A stretch of 35,154 nucleotides of DNA from Gemmatimonadales bacterium UBA2975 (GTDB lineage: Bacteria > Gemmatimonadota > Gemmatimonadetes > Longimicrobiales > Gaopeijiaceae). Where the stretch lies: positions 46,788 to 81,941 of the forward strand of contig DEAT01000028.1 of assembly GCA_002348265.1 (NCBI GenBank), given 5' to 3'. The notes below the pieces were generated by a model that made no database searches, had not been told where the DNA came from, and saw only the letters and a program-made list of their open reading frames with translations. Below, piece by piece: positions 24,903 to 33,414 of this stretch (the stretch's first letter is position 1; every line of letters starts with the position of its first letter). A program made the translations under genes and the position numbers.

Positions 24903-25184
24903 ACATACTTCCAGCGTCGAGGTGATGAGTTTTTCCGCTTCTAAGATCCACTGAGACAGTGGACTCGTTCAACGCTATCACCCAAGTGTCATTCGTCAAG
25001 GAAGGGACGATAACCTAGGGCAAGCATCAGTCGTCAGCGTTTACAACGAGGTTCTGTTGTTACACAAATCAGAACCTTGAGGATAGCTGCGGAAGAGCAT
25101 CGTACGTAAGTCCGATATGTCTCACCCGTTGGTCGTCCGCGTTACCACGTTAGATTCGCGCGCTAGAGGAGCACAAGCTCGAGG
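24903..25184. promoter_or_regulatory. Intergenic region with two strong hairpins
   Basis: This 282-base divergent gap has no open frame I would defend. It contains two clear dyads. The first, 24947-24963, is TCCACTG-AGA-CAGTGGA, a perfect 7-bp stem with three-base loop. The second, 25049-25077, has AGGTTCTG pairing with CAGAACCT (8 bp), with a nested TTGT-TAC-ACAA inside. They lie about 45 bases before the small gene's start and about 110 bases before the exporter's start. They could be operators, a small RNA or RNA leader structures; nothing here distinguishes these. Confidence 0.45.
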
Positions 25185-26117
25185 ATGGCTAGTACCGTGA
25201 CAACGCAGCGAAAATCGGACCGGCTCACTGACTTTGGTCTTATAGCTCTCGCCGCAATTTGGGGAGTAAACTTCTCAATCGTTAAAGTCGCACTCAATGA
25301 GTTGGAACCCCTGACATTTAACGCTTTGCGGTTCCCGTTAGCAGCGGCTGCTCTTGGCTGGATCGTATTTAGGGGGAAAGAAGACATAATGCCGCAGCGG
25401 GAGGACGTCCCGCGCATCCTGCTACTAGGTCTAATAGGGAATGTTCTTTATCAGCTCGCCTTCATCATTGGGCTTGACTGGACGTACGCGGGAAATGCTA
25501 GCCTGCTACTAGCTACCACCCCGGTGTGGACCGTCATACTGTCGGCAGCCGCTGGACACGAACAGCCGAATCGTTGGGTAATCATAGGCATCATCGGTAC
25601 CCTTATCGGAATGATTTTGGTAGTAATCGGAAGTGATGACCAGCTTTCACTGGGATCATCCACACTACGTGGAGACCTATTGATGATTGTGGGATCGATC
25701 TTCTGGTCGGTTTATACCGTCGCAGGAGCAAAACCCGTAGCGCGATACGGAGCTCTTCGTATGACAACGTGGACTCTTTGGATCGGAACTCCAATACTCT
25801 TCGCTGCAGGGATTCCGTCTCTCCTGCAAACCGACCTTACCGGTGTCAGCGCCAACGCATGGTGGGCAATCTTTTATGCTGGTCTATTCGCACTTGCACT
25901 GGCCTATGTGATCTGGTATCACGGGGTAGAGAAGCTAGGCAACAGCCGGACTGCGGTGTACTCAAATCTCGTTCCGGTATGGGCGCTGATTACAGCATGG
26001 ATCTGGCTGGGTGAGAGACCAGAAATACTCCAACTACTCGGTGCAGCCAGCATTCTGATAGGGCTCACGATATCTCGCTTGGGTCAAACGTCTCCTACCG
26101 TGGTGCCAGAGATCTAG
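25185..26117 (+). CDS. EamA/DMT-family transporter
   Basis: A 310-residue inner-membrane protein with ten predicted hydrophobic segments in two EamA repeats. The first repeat starts with LIALAAIWGVNFSIVKVALNELEPLTFNALRFPLAAAALGWIVF, the characteristic EamA opening; the second starts with GDLLMIVGSIFWSVYTVAGAKPVARYGALRMTTWTLWIGTPILF. The ending NSRTAVYSNLVPVWALITAWIWLGERPEILQLLGAASILIGLTISR is also diagnostic. Members export amino acids or other small metabolites; the substrate cannot be predicted. The ATG is preceded directly by GAGG and, farther, by AGAGGAG at 25165-25171. It stands alone, ending at a terminator-like hairpin shared with the convergent SH3b gene. Confidence 0.92.
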   Translation: MASTVTTQRKSDRLTDFGLIALAAIWGVNFSIVKVALNELEPLTFNALRFPLAAAALGWIVFRGKEDIMPQREDVPRILLLGLIGNVLYQLAFIIGLDWTYAGNASLLLATTPVWTVILSAAAGHEQPNRWVIIGIIGTLIGMILVVIGSDDQLSLGSSTLRGDLLMIVGSIFWSVYTVAGAKPVARYGALRMTTWTLWIGTPILFAAGIPSLLQTDLTGVSANAWWAIFYAGLFALALAYVIWYHGVEKLGNSRTAVYSNLVPVWALITAWIWLGERPEILQLLGAASILIGLTISRLGQTSPTVVPEI

Positions 26118-26169
26118 GATACCCGAACCCATCTCCCCCGACCCTTGATAACAGAGAACTCGCGATAGC

Positions 26170-26190
26170 GGCCCCTCTGAGGAGAGGGCC
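26170..26190. terminator. Terminator-like hairpin between convergent genes
   Basis: GGCCCCTCT at 26170-26178 pairs with AGAGGGCC at 26183-26190 around a GAGG loop, with a single bulged C. It lies in the 90-base gap between the convergent exporter and SH3b genes, the expected place for a bidirectional terminator. No T-run follows on either strand, so it is a GC-rich hairpin without the usual U tract. Confidence 0.5.
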
Positions 26191-26207
26191 ACTGACGTTC
26201 ACCCGTC

Positions 26208-27263
26208 TCAAAAACGTTGAATTTCGATCATCTCGATGATCGGTGTCCCTGTCAATTTAGACGCACCAGTGCGCACACGACCGGTTAACTCAACAATCTC
26301 TAGAGGTACAAGGCCTTCTACCTCTGGGAGCAGGTCGGTTGGAACGACGACATACACAAACTGACCTTCCGATCCACCAAATCGGCTGAGTAGAAACGGT
26401 TCTCCCTCGAAGAAGTCAGTGCGGACCGCCTCAGCACGCTCTAGCGAAATGAACTGAATATTCCAAACAACAACACGGCCTGCATACTCTGATGGATTCG
26501 ATGATAGATCTTCTGGTCGGAGAGCCAGGGCCATCTCGCGGGTTCCTGTATCAACTCCGCTTTGATTCGATGACGTCTCCGGCATCCACACCCATCCCTC
26601 TAGGCGCACTCGGGCCCATCTTCCCTGCCTCTCCAGGACCTGCACCTCGCCAGATGCTGTAACTAAGCCCATGGTATCCCCATCTGGCGCCGCCAGAATC
26701 GCGCCGACACTTCTCACACGAGCGAAGTCAACCGGCACACGGGCGATGTCGGTGACCGGCGCTTGAGAGTCGCGGCTTCCATTCATAGTACCCAGAAGAG
26801 AAGGAGTCATATCAGGGCCGGGATCCGGGACCTCTACCAGCGAGGCCGACCATATCCAACCAACCCGGGCAACCCGAGCCCACCCTGGGTTACGCCCCAG
26901 TTCTTCGAGTAGGGTTCCTTCCGCCAGCACACCAACACGAGATCCGGAGGGACCAGATCGTAGATTCTCACCACCTTCCTGACTTACAACCAAGTCGAAC
27001 GAAGGGTCTGCAGAATTTTCGAGCGAACGCAACCATACCCATCCTTCGACTTCGACCTGTGTCCAGTTGCCGTCGTTGTTAAGTGCACGGAGTCTAGCCC
27101 CTTCCCCTATCCGGCCAAGCACTACACCATTCGGCTCACGTCGAACGTTCTCTTCTACCCTTAGGGTAACCATATCTTGGGATACACCAGGTACAGCTAC
27201 CGAAAAGAAAACTCCTCCTGTAAGAAGCAAAGAGCGGCCAAGTGCCGCAAATCGAAGACGCAT
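26208..27263 (-). CDS. Secreted protein with three SH3b-like repeats and C-terminal OB-like region
   Basis: A 351-residue exported protein with a signal peptide ending near SQD (residue 30). Three bacterial SH3-like units are seen at about 32-82, 88-145 and 180-230, each closing with W-x-(R/Q)-V-x-x-x-GW-(V/I)-W: NWTQVEVEGWVW, GWARVARVGWIW, RWARVRLEGWVW. LRSGPSGSRVGVLAEGT is a classic SH3b motif. The last ~100 residues (YAGRVVVWNIQFISLE, VYVVVPTD, VPLEIVELTGRV) look like a small beta-barrel, possibly OB-like. SH3b repeats often bind peptidoglycan. ATG 27263 is used rather than an upstream in-frame ATG (27287) because the signal peptide begins there. No catalytic residues are recognised. Divergent from the beta-barrel gene. 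Confidence 0.78.
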   Translation of the reverse strand: MRLRFAALGRSLLLTGGVFFSVAVPGVSQDMVTLRVEENVRREPNGVVLGRIGEGARLRALNNDGNWTQVEVEGWVWLRSLENSADPSFDLVVSQEGGENLRSGPSGSRVGVLAEGTLLEELGRNPGWARVARVGWIWSASLVEVPDPGPDMTPSLLGTMNGSRDSQAPVTDIARVPVDFARVRSVGAILAAPDGDTMGLVTASGEVQVLERQGRWARVRLEGWVWMPETSSNQSGVDTGTREMALALRPEDLSSNPSEYAGRVVVWNIQFISLERAEAVRTDFFEGEPFLLSRFGGSEGQFVYVVVPTDLLPEVEGLVPLEIVELTGRVRTGASKLTGTPIIEMIEIQRF

Positions 27264-27399
27264 GGAGCCTGAAACGATCCAGTACAAAAGGTGTTACAAC
27301 GAAAGTCCGTCGCGTCACAAGCGCGCCGTTCCAAGAATCTGCCCGACGCTAGAAATCGGGTCAACCAAAAATTCCGAGTGGGAAAGGAGTCAATTCCCG

Positions 27400-28098
27400 T
27401 TGGTTGGATCACCGTTCAATAAGATCGCAGTTTTTGCCGCCAGTGCTTGGCTCACCCTTGCCAGCAGTTCGGCGGCTCAAACTATCCCTTCGCCTTTCGA
27501 GTATCTCGAGCGCAAGCAGGAGGCCGGGATCTTCTCAGGCACAATGAATGTCGGGTCAGGTCGTTTTGGCTATGCGCCAAAAGGAGGCTCCATCGTTGGT
27601 GCGCGCTATGGCGTAGAGCTTTCAGGTCCACTGGGCCTTGAAGGAAGCATCGGCCTAATCGATTCAAAGCGGGACGTTATAGACCCTAGTCAAATCGATG
27701 CTAATCGGTTCATTGGCCAAACAGAGGAGTCCTTGATGGTTGTGGACGCTCGTTTCCGCTTCAGTTTTCCAGGAAGGCGTATGTGGAAAAGGCTTAGCCC
27801 CTTTTTAGCACTGGGCGGTGGAATCGTTTTCGGAGCAGGAGGTGATAAGACTCTGGATCAGTCACTACTTCCTGAAGACGTCTTCAGCTTTGGTTCAAGC
27901 TTCTTCGGGACGCTAGGGCTTGGGAACCGCTGGTTTGTGACAGATCGCTTAGCTATTCGCGCGGATGGAGTATTCTCACTCTGGAAGATCGACACTCCTC
28001 CCGGCTTCAGTGACCCCATGCGAGGATTCGAAGATGTAGAGGACGGAGAATGGCTCCGAGGGTCAACTTTCAGCATAACACTTCTCTGGCGCTGGTAA
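27400..28098 (+). CDS. Outer-membrane beta-barrel protein, TTG start
   Basis: A 232-residue exported protein. The best start is TTG at 27400, which has AAAGGAGT ending ten bases upstream, the strongest Shine-Dalgarno in this part, and yields a clean signal peptide (VGSPFNKIAVFAASAWLTLASSSAAQ). The open frame continues upstream without a plausible signal peptide and overlaps the SH3b gene. The mature part alternates polar and hydrophobic residues with many Gly and aromatics (GARYGVELSGPLGLEGSIGLI, VVDARFRFSF, LSPFLALGGGIVF, NRWFVTDRLAIRADGVFSLWKI) and ends in STFSITLLWRW, a C-terminal aromatic typical of Bam-assembled barrels. Probably an eight-stranded OmpA/OmpW-like fold. Role unknown. moeA follows after 13 bases. 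Confidence 0.82.
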   Translation: MVGSPFNKIAVFAASAWLTLASSSAAQTIPSPFEYLERKQEAGIFSGTMNVGSGRFGYAPKGGSIVGARYGVELSGPLGLEGSIGLIDSKRDVIDPSQIDANRFIGQTEESLMVVDARFRFSFPGRRMWKRLSPFLALGGGIVFGAGGDKTLDQSLLPEDVFSFGSSFFGTLGLGNRWFVTDRLAIRADGVFSLWKIDTPPGFSDPMRGFEDVEDGEWLRGSTFSITLLWRW

Positions 28099-28111
28099 TC
28101 CAGTCGTTGTC

Positions 28112-29422
28112 ATGAGTGATTCCTGGGGATTCAGCCACGAGGAGCGGGAAGCAGACTGGCTTCCCGTCGACGATGCACAAAGGCGCATTCTCTCGTCGGC
28201 AGTACCCCTCGCCTCAGAACGTGTTGATCTCAACAATGCGATCGGGAAGGCCCTAGCAACACGAGTAGAGGCAACCGCAACACTCCCACCGTGGGACAAC
28301 AGCGCCATGGATGGATATGCGGTCCGTGCCGAAGATATAGCTGGAGCCTCGCTAGAAAATCCAGTGAAGCTTCCTGCTGCGGGAGTAGTCCGGGCCGGCG
28401 GAGATGCGGGGCGAACCCTCGCGCCAGGGACTGCAATCCGGATCATGACAGGAGCGCCTGTCCCTGAAGGCACAGACTCGGTAGTACGAGTCGAGCATAC
28501 CGACCGAGAAGCTGAAAATGGGCATGTTCAAATCTTCTCAGACGCGGATGCAGGACGCCATATCCGATCTGCGGGACAAGACATGATGCGAGGAGCAGTC
28601 CTATTTGAAAGGGGAGACTCAATCACTGCTGGAACCATAGGTGTCCTAGCTGCCGCAGGTCTTCAAAGGGTAGATGTATACAAAACCCCTACAGTAGCGA
28701 TCATGCCTACCGGGGATGAACTCCGAAGAGCAGATCAATATCAAGACGTAGTCAGAGGCCTCGGTGTTCCGGAATCAAACGGCGCGATGCTCTCAGCAAT
28801 GGTACGTGAGGTTAACGCAGAGCCTAGAGATCTCGGCATAGCTCTCGATGACTCCGAAGACCTTGCCCGGAGAATATCACAGGCAGCAGGAGCCGATGTC
28901 CTAGTCACAATCGGTGGTGCATCCATGGGTGACGCAGACCTGGTTAAGCGGGTCCTCCACAAGACTGGTTTTAATTTGGATTTTTGGCGGGTTCGGATGC
29001 GCCCAGGCAGTCCGGTGTCGTTCGGGTGGTTTGAGCAAGAAGATAATCGGCAAGTGGTCTTTGGCCTCCCGGGCAACCCCTCGTCGGCCTTTGTGACATT
29101 CGAGGTATTTGTGCGTCCGTATCTGCTTAGGCTAGCCGGACATAAACGAGTACACAGACGTGTGATAGAGTGCACCGCCGCAGAACGGATAACGACGCCA
29201 TCCGACCTAACCTACTTCCAACGGGTCTCTATAACACGAGGTAAGCGGGGTCCCGAAGTTAGGCTGACCGGTCCGCAACTCTCAGGGCTAGTTCGCGGCC
29301 TCTCACTCGCGGATGGGTTCGCTATCATTCCGCCGAAACGCAGTGCAGTCGAAGTGGGTCAGAATGTTTCCGTGATGCTAGTTGATAGCGGACCTACTGA
29401 GATGGAAGCCGACTGGAAGTGA
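28112..29422 (+). CDS. moeA: Molybdopterin molybdenumtransferase MoeA
   Basis: MoeA inserts molybdenum into adenylylated molybdopterin, the last common step of cofactor synthesis. The 436-residue protein has LPPWDNSAMDGYAVRAEDI, TGAPVPEGTDSVVRVE, GQDMMRGAVLFERGD, TPTVAIMPTGDEL, a central MoaB/Mog-like domain with VTIGGASMGDADLVKRVL (usual GGVSxGxxD; here GGASMGDAD), RMRPGSPVSFG and FGLPGNPSSAFVTFEVFVRPYL, and a C-terminal domain IV. Length is slightly over the E. coli enzyme. ATG 28112 lies 13 bases after the barrel gene and has no evident ribosome binding site. The stop overlaps the M23 gene's GTG by four bases. Confidence 0.95.
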   Translation: MSDSWGFSHEEREADWLPVDDAQRRILSSAVPLASERVDLNNAIGKALATRVEATATLPPWDNSAMDGYAVRAEDIAGASLENPVKLPAAGVVRAGGDAGRTLAPGTAIRIMTGAPVPEGTDSVVRVEHTDREAENGHVQIFSDADAGRHIRSAGQDMMRGAVLFERGDSITAGTIGVLAAAGLQRVDVYKTPTVAIMPTGDELRRADQYQDVVRGLGVPESNGAMLSAMVREVNAEPRDLGIALDDSEDLARRISQAAGADVLVTIGGASMGDADLVKRVLHKTGFNLDFWRVRMRPGSPVSFGWFEQEDNRQVVFGLPGNPSSAFVTFEVFVRPYLLRLAGHKRVHRRVIECTAAERITTPSDLTYFQRVSITRGKRGPEVRLTGPQLSGLVRGLSLADGFAIIPPKRSAVEVGQNVSVMLVDSGPTEMEADWK

Positions 29423-29895
29423 GACGAGGGCGGCGACACGCCGCTGCAGTCATAACAGGGCTGCTCGGAATGTCACTATCATCGTGCCACCTGCCCCGCT
29501 GGCCCGTTGAGGCCCCGTTGACATCAGGGTTTGGGCTTCGTTTCCTTGGGCGAGAACTCGACGTGCACAGAGGCATAGATTTCGCTGTAAATGAGGGGAC
29601 GCCCATACACGCTATGTCAAATGGCCGAATACAATTTGCTGGAACAATGGCTGGGTTCGGGAAAGTCATCTGGATCAATCATCGCAAAGGACTGAAGTCT
29701 ATCTATGCGCACCTGTCTACCATCAACGTCCGAGTAGGACAAAGGGTAGGTGCAGGAGAAATCATAGGCGAGAGTGGAGCTACAGGTGATGTGACTGCGG
29801 CCCACCTTCACTTCGAAGTGTGGCGCTGGGGAAAACCCGTAGACCCTATCTCAATTCTCGGAGGAAGCCCCGACATTTTGGCAAAGAGACCCTGA
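29419..29895 (+). CDS. M23 (LytM) peptidase-like lipoprotein
   Basis: A 158-residue compact peptidoglycan endopeptidase. The N-terminus ends in LSSC (Cys23), a good lipobox, giving an outer-membrane or inner-membrane lipoprotein. The M23 domain fills the rest, with all zinc and catalytic positions intact: HRGID (His50, Asp54), YAHLS (His98) and HLHFE (His129, His131), plus the TSGFGLR opening. In contrast to the EnvC protein in the same window this one should be an active zinc endopeptidase. GTG 29419 overlaps the moeA stop (GTGA), so it is translationally coupled. No activator is adjacent. Confidence 0.9.
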   Translation: MRRGRRHAAAVITGLLGMSLSSCHLPRWPVEAPLTSGFGLRFLGRELDVHRGIDFAVNEGTPIHAMSNGRIQFAGTMAGFGKVIWINHRKGLKSIYAHLSTINVRVGQRVGAGEIIGESGATGDVTAAHLHFEVWRWGKPVDPISILGGSPDILAKRP

Positions 29896-29967
29896 CGTCC
29901 CAACTATGCTCACTTTTTAAGATCAGAAACAGGTTGATTCAACTTAGCGCGTATCTGACTAGAAAAA

Positions 29968-30957
29968 TCATTCTTTAGCCCGGAGGTCTGCTATCTCATC
30001 AGTAAGCCTAGGAAGCACTTCGAAGAGGTCACCGACTATTCCGTAGTCCGCCACTCCAAAAATCGGAGCGTCCGCGTCACGGTTTATCGCTACAATGGTC
30101 TTGGCCGTTCTCATGCCTGCCAGATGCTGGACGGCTCCAGAGATCCCCACGGCGATGTACAGCGCGGGCGCCACAGTCTTCCCTGTTTGACCAACCTGTT
30201 CACCGTGAGGACGCCAGCCGGCATCAACCACTGCCCTGGAAGCGCCGAGCGCCGCGTCCGCACCAAGCACCTCTCGAAGGGATTCAAGAAGACTCCAATT
30301 CTCAGGGGCCTTCATACCGCGTCCACCAGATACGATCACGGAGGCTTCGGAAACATCTACTACTCCATCTGACGAACCCTCTCGCTCTACTACGCGAATC
30401 CTGAAGTCTGAAACATTAAGATCTGGGACGACTGTCGTAACCTCTCCTTCCGCGACCGATTCTACCGAGGGGAACACATTCGGACGGATTGAAATCAGGG
30501 CTGGACTAGCATCGATTTCGAGATGAGCAAAAGCTTTCCCTGAAAAGACTGGTCGAGTCACAGAAACCATGCCCTCGGAGACGTCAACCGCTGTCACATC
30601 TGTAGCGAGGGGCACATCGAGGTGAGCCGCGATTCTTGGTGCCAAATCCTTACCGAGCGTCGTAGCTGAAAACACAACTACGCCGTATTCACCCTCGCGA
30701 ATTAGATGCTCAAGGGCACCAACCCACGCTTCCGGGTTGTAGTCCGCGAGAGCATCATGCTCAATGACTACTGTCTTTTCCGCCCCAAACGAACCAAGGC
30801 TCGACGCGTCTAAAGAGACGCCGGTCCCCGCAAGTACAACTGCATGAGCTGTACTGCCAAGATCTTGTGCCAATCGAGCGGAGACCGACACAACCTCATG
30901 AGCCCCCGAACCGAATTTTCCGTCTCTTTGTTCCGCTACCGCAAGTACTTTCGACAT
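29968..30957 (-). CDS. etfA: Electron transfer flavoprotein alpha subunit
   Basis: EtfA binds FAD and passes electrons from acyl-CoA and related dehydrogenases to the quinone pool. The 329-residue protein has an N-terminal alpha/beta domain (KVLAVAEQRDGKFGSGAHEVVSVSARLAQDLG) and the FAD domain: SGGRGMKAPENWSLLESLREVLGADAALGASRAVVDAGWRPHGEQVGQTGKTVAPALYIAVGISGAVQHLAGMRTAKTIVAINRDADAPIFGVADYGIVGDLFEVLPRLTDEI. All FAD-site blocks are present. It follows etfB by 61 bases, in which CCGAC (31000-31004) pairs with GTCGG (31013-31017). The start has no strong ribosome binding site. Confidence 0.96.
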   Translation of the reverse strand: MSKVLAVAEQRDGKFGSGAHEVVSVSARLAQDLGSTAHAVVLAGTGVSLDASSLGSFGAEKTVVIEHDALADYNPEAWVGALEHLIREGEYGVVVFSATTLGKDLAPRIAAHLDVPLATDVTAVDVSEGMVSVTRPVFSGKAFAHLEIDASPALISIRPNVFPSVESVAEGEVTTVVPDLNVSDFRIRVVEREGSSDGVVDVSEASVIVSGGRGMKAPENWSLLESLREVLGADAALGASRAVVDAGWRPHGEQVGQTGKTVAPALYIAVGISGAVQHLAGMRTAKTIVAINRDADAPIFGVADYGIVGDLFEVLPRLTDEIADLRAKE

Positions 30958-31018
30958 ATGTTAGAGTGTTCTGCTGAATGGGTGTTTTATGAGGAAACGC
31001 CGACAAGCCAAAGTCGGG

Positions 31019-31771
31019 TCAGATAGCATGTGCGTCCTCTCTCAGGATACGGACAAGTTCAGGAACTGCATCTGGCCCTTCGCCAACGATTCGACCTTCA
31101 GCTCGGGGTGGTGGGGTGGAGAGGCCTATCAATCGAACTCGAGACCCGCTTACCTGAGCGGGCCGCTCTTCCAAAGGCTTTTTCTTTGCAGCCATTATAC
31201 CCTTGAGAGCAGGCAGCCGTGGCTCATTTGAGCCCTTCGTAATGCACAGAACAGCAGGGAGATCTACTTCGACAATTTCACTCCCCCCTTCCACCTCTCT
31301 CTTGCATCGGGCCGTGTGTCCATCAATCTCGAAGCTCGAAACACCCGATACACATGGACGACCTGAAAGCACCGAAACCATCTGACCTACCTGCTGCTGA
31401 TCGTCGTCAGCGGCCTTGATCCCGAAGAGGAAAAGATCGGCTTCTGAGCCTTCGAGTTCTGCGGCAAGAGCCTTTGCAGTGGCCAGTCCATCCAAGCTGA
31501 CCTGCCCATTGAGTAGAACCGCGCGATCAGCCCCCATGGCCAAAGCCTTTCTGAGTGTCTCACCCGAAGACGAATCTCCCAATGTCAGAACGGACACGTC
31601 TCCATCACCCTGTAGGCTCTCCTTCAATCGAATCGCCGCTTCAACCGCGAAGGCATCGTAGGGGCTCATGTCATACTTGATACCACTACTCTCTATTGAG
31701 CTACCCGACCCATCTATGCGAATCCTTGCCTCAGTGTCTGGGACTCTTTTTATGCAAACAATGACGTCCAA
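31019..31771 (-). CDS. etfB: Electron transfer flavoprotein beta subunit
   Basis: EtfB forms the heterodimer with EtfA and binds AMP. The 250-residue protein has IVCIKRVPDTEARIRI, YDMSPYDAFAVEAAIRLKE, DVSVLTLGDSSSGETLRKALAMGADRAVLLN, LFLFGIKAADDDQQQVGQMVSVLSGRPCVSGV and VDLPAVLCITKGSNEPRLPALKGIMAAKKKPLEE, the standard family signature. The start codon is TTG at 31771, with CGGAG eight bases upstream, so it is a genuine TTG start. etfB-etfA order is the usual one and they probably form one transcript. The upstream 111 bases to the antiporter gene may hold the promoter, but no clear -35/-10 was seen. Confidence 0.96.
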   Translation of the reverse strand: MDVIVCIKRVPDTEARIRIDGSGSSIESSGIKYDMSPYDAFAVEAAIRLKESLQGDGDVSVLTLGDSSSGETLRKALAMGADRAVLLNGQVSLDGLATAKALAAELEGSEADLFLFGIKAADDDQQQVGQMVSVLSGRPCVSGVSSFEIDGHTARCKREVEGGSEIVEVDLPAVLCITKGSNEPRLPALKGIMAAKKKPLEERPAQVSGSRVRLIGLSTPPPRAEGRIVGEGPDAVPELVRILREDAHAI

Positions 31772-31882
31772 TTCGATGACTCCGTGTGGTTCTTTGGAAC
31801 TAAGCGCTCGACACCCGATACGGCGTCTAGAACGTGATTCAAATCCAGTTATTGAAGTTCAAATGTCTACCCCTCAAAGGCT

Positions 31883-33295
31883 CTAAAGAGTCGCTCCCAA
31901 GACACCAAAGCAAATCATCGCGATCGCACCACTCAAAAGCGCATATGGTAGCTGGGTCCGGACATGGTCTATGTGGTCGGTCGCAGCTGCCATCGAAGAG
32001 ATAATCGTAGTGTCTGAAATCGGTGAGCAATGGTCACCGAAGACGCCCCCGGCAAGCGATGCGGCAACAAAGGGGGCAAGCGGGAGGCTCAGAGTTGCCG
32101 CAGCCGGCACAGCAATCGGCAGCATAATAGCGAAAGTTCCCCAGCTCGTGCCTGTCGAGAAGGCAATGCCACCCGAAACCAAAAAGACTAACGGCAAATA
32201 TAAAAAATTCGGCATCGTACCAGCGGTCACCTGAGCTACGTATACACCTGTACCCAAAGCATCGACCACATCACCAAGTGCTAATGCCAGCAGGAGAATC
32301 ATTGCAAGGGGCACCAGTGCTCCCGCGCCTCTGAGATTTATCTTCGTTAGCTGTTCTACAGTAAAAATCCCCTGAGCTCGCAGCATAATCCATGCTACAG
32401 CCAGACCAAACATTACGGACCACAAAACACTGGTGGACCCAGAGCCGGCGCTTAGGTCTCCGTCTCCCGTTATCCAGAGTGACAAGGGCATGAAAAATAC
32501 CATACTGGCGATGGGGAAGAACATATTCCGCGCCCTCGGCTCCACTCCATCTAGGGGTGTCGGAGAGAGAACCTCCTCGTCTATCATTGGTGTTGCATCA
32601 GGCCACAGAAGCTGTCCGCCGCGAGTTCTCTCCTCAGCTTTCTTCATTGGCCCGACATCTAAACCCATTACGATGACAACCAAGACCAAAATCACAGCAA
32701 CAACTGCATAAAAATTGTAGAGTATAGACTGTAGGAAAACACCTAACGCATCTTCCACTTCAAGCCCTTCGAGGATTCCTAGGTTGTAAGCACCCCAAGC
32801 ATTCATCGGAATCAGGATACAGATCGGTGCCGAAGTTGAGTCAATGATGTAGGCAAGCTTCTCCCGGGAACACTTGTACCGGTCAAATAGCGGGCGAGAG
32901 ACAGATCCCGCCACGAGCACTGTAATGTTCGACTCAATAAATATGACTATACCGGTGGCCCAAGCGAGCAATTGAGCTTTCTTGGCAGAATCGACCCACC
33001 GGTTCTGCTCAAGCAGATTTACAAAACCTCTTACTCCACCGGAAGCCTCCACCGTTGCGATCAAGGCACCGATCGCCAGAGTAAACATTATTACCCGAGC
33101 ATCTCCGGCTTGACCGAACACCGATACCATCCCCTCTACCGATTGTCCTAGGCCACCTAGTGGATCCCATCCCTCCATGATCGTCCAAGCGAACCACAAC
33201 CCGCCTGCGAGTGAGAGATAGACTTGTCGAGTCCATATCGCTAACGCAATCGCGAGAATGGGTGGGAGGACAGAAATCCAAGTCGGATCACTCAT
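31883..33295 (-). CDS. NhaC-family Na+/H+ antiporter
   Basis: A 470-residue polytopic membrane protein with about 11-12 hydrophobic segments. It matches the NhaC family: VLPPILAIALAIWTRQVYLSLAGGLWFAW, VIMFTLAIGALIATVEASGG, IFIESNITVLVAGSVSRPLFDRYKCSREKLAYIIDSTSAPICILIPMNAWGAY and the C-terminal VFLVSGGIAFSTGTSWGTFAIMLPIAVPAA followed by AGGVFGDHCSPISDTTIISSMAAATDHIDHVRTQLPYALL, where the GDHCSPISDTT block is diagnostic. It probably exchanges Na+ for H+ in pH or salt homeostasis; a sodium-rich habitat would fit but is not proved. ATG 33295 has no strong ribosome binding site. It is on the same strand as etfB but separated by 111 bases. Confidence 0.92.
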   Translation of the reverse strand: MSDPTWISVLPPILAIALAIWTRQVYLSLAGGLWFAWTIMEGWDPLGGLGQSVEGMVSVFGQAGDARVIMFTLAIGALIATVEASGGVRGFVNLLEQNRWVDSAKKAQLLAWATGIVIFIESNITVLVAGSVSRPLFDRYKCSREKLAYIIDSTSAPICILIPMNAWGAYNLGILEGLEVEDALGVFLQSILYNFYAVVAVILVLVVIVMGLDVGPMKKAEERTRGGQLLWPDATPMIDEEVLSPTPLDGVEPRARNMFFPIASMVFFMPLSLWITGDGDLSAGSGSTSVLWSVMFGLAVAWIMLRAQGIFTVEQLTKINLRGAGALVPLAMILLLALALGDVVDALGTGVYVAQVTAGTMPNFLYLPLVFLVSGGIAFSTGTSWGTFAIMLPIAVPAAATLSLPLAPFVAASLAGGVFGDHCSPISDTTIISSMAAATDHIDHVRTQLPYALLSGAIAMICFGVLGATL

Positions 33296-33414
33296 ACATG
33301 CAGCTCGGAATCAGAGGGTCATTTACGCTGTTCTATGTAGCCTGCAGCTTGCACAACATAAAACTGCAAAGGCCAATCCGCCTCGGACACTCCTAATCAA
33401 AACTTCTTGCTGGG

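Noticed and set aside
29896..29967. Terminator between the M23 gene and etfA
   Set aside because: A short T-run (CTTTTTAAG) is present but no stem precedes it on either strand.
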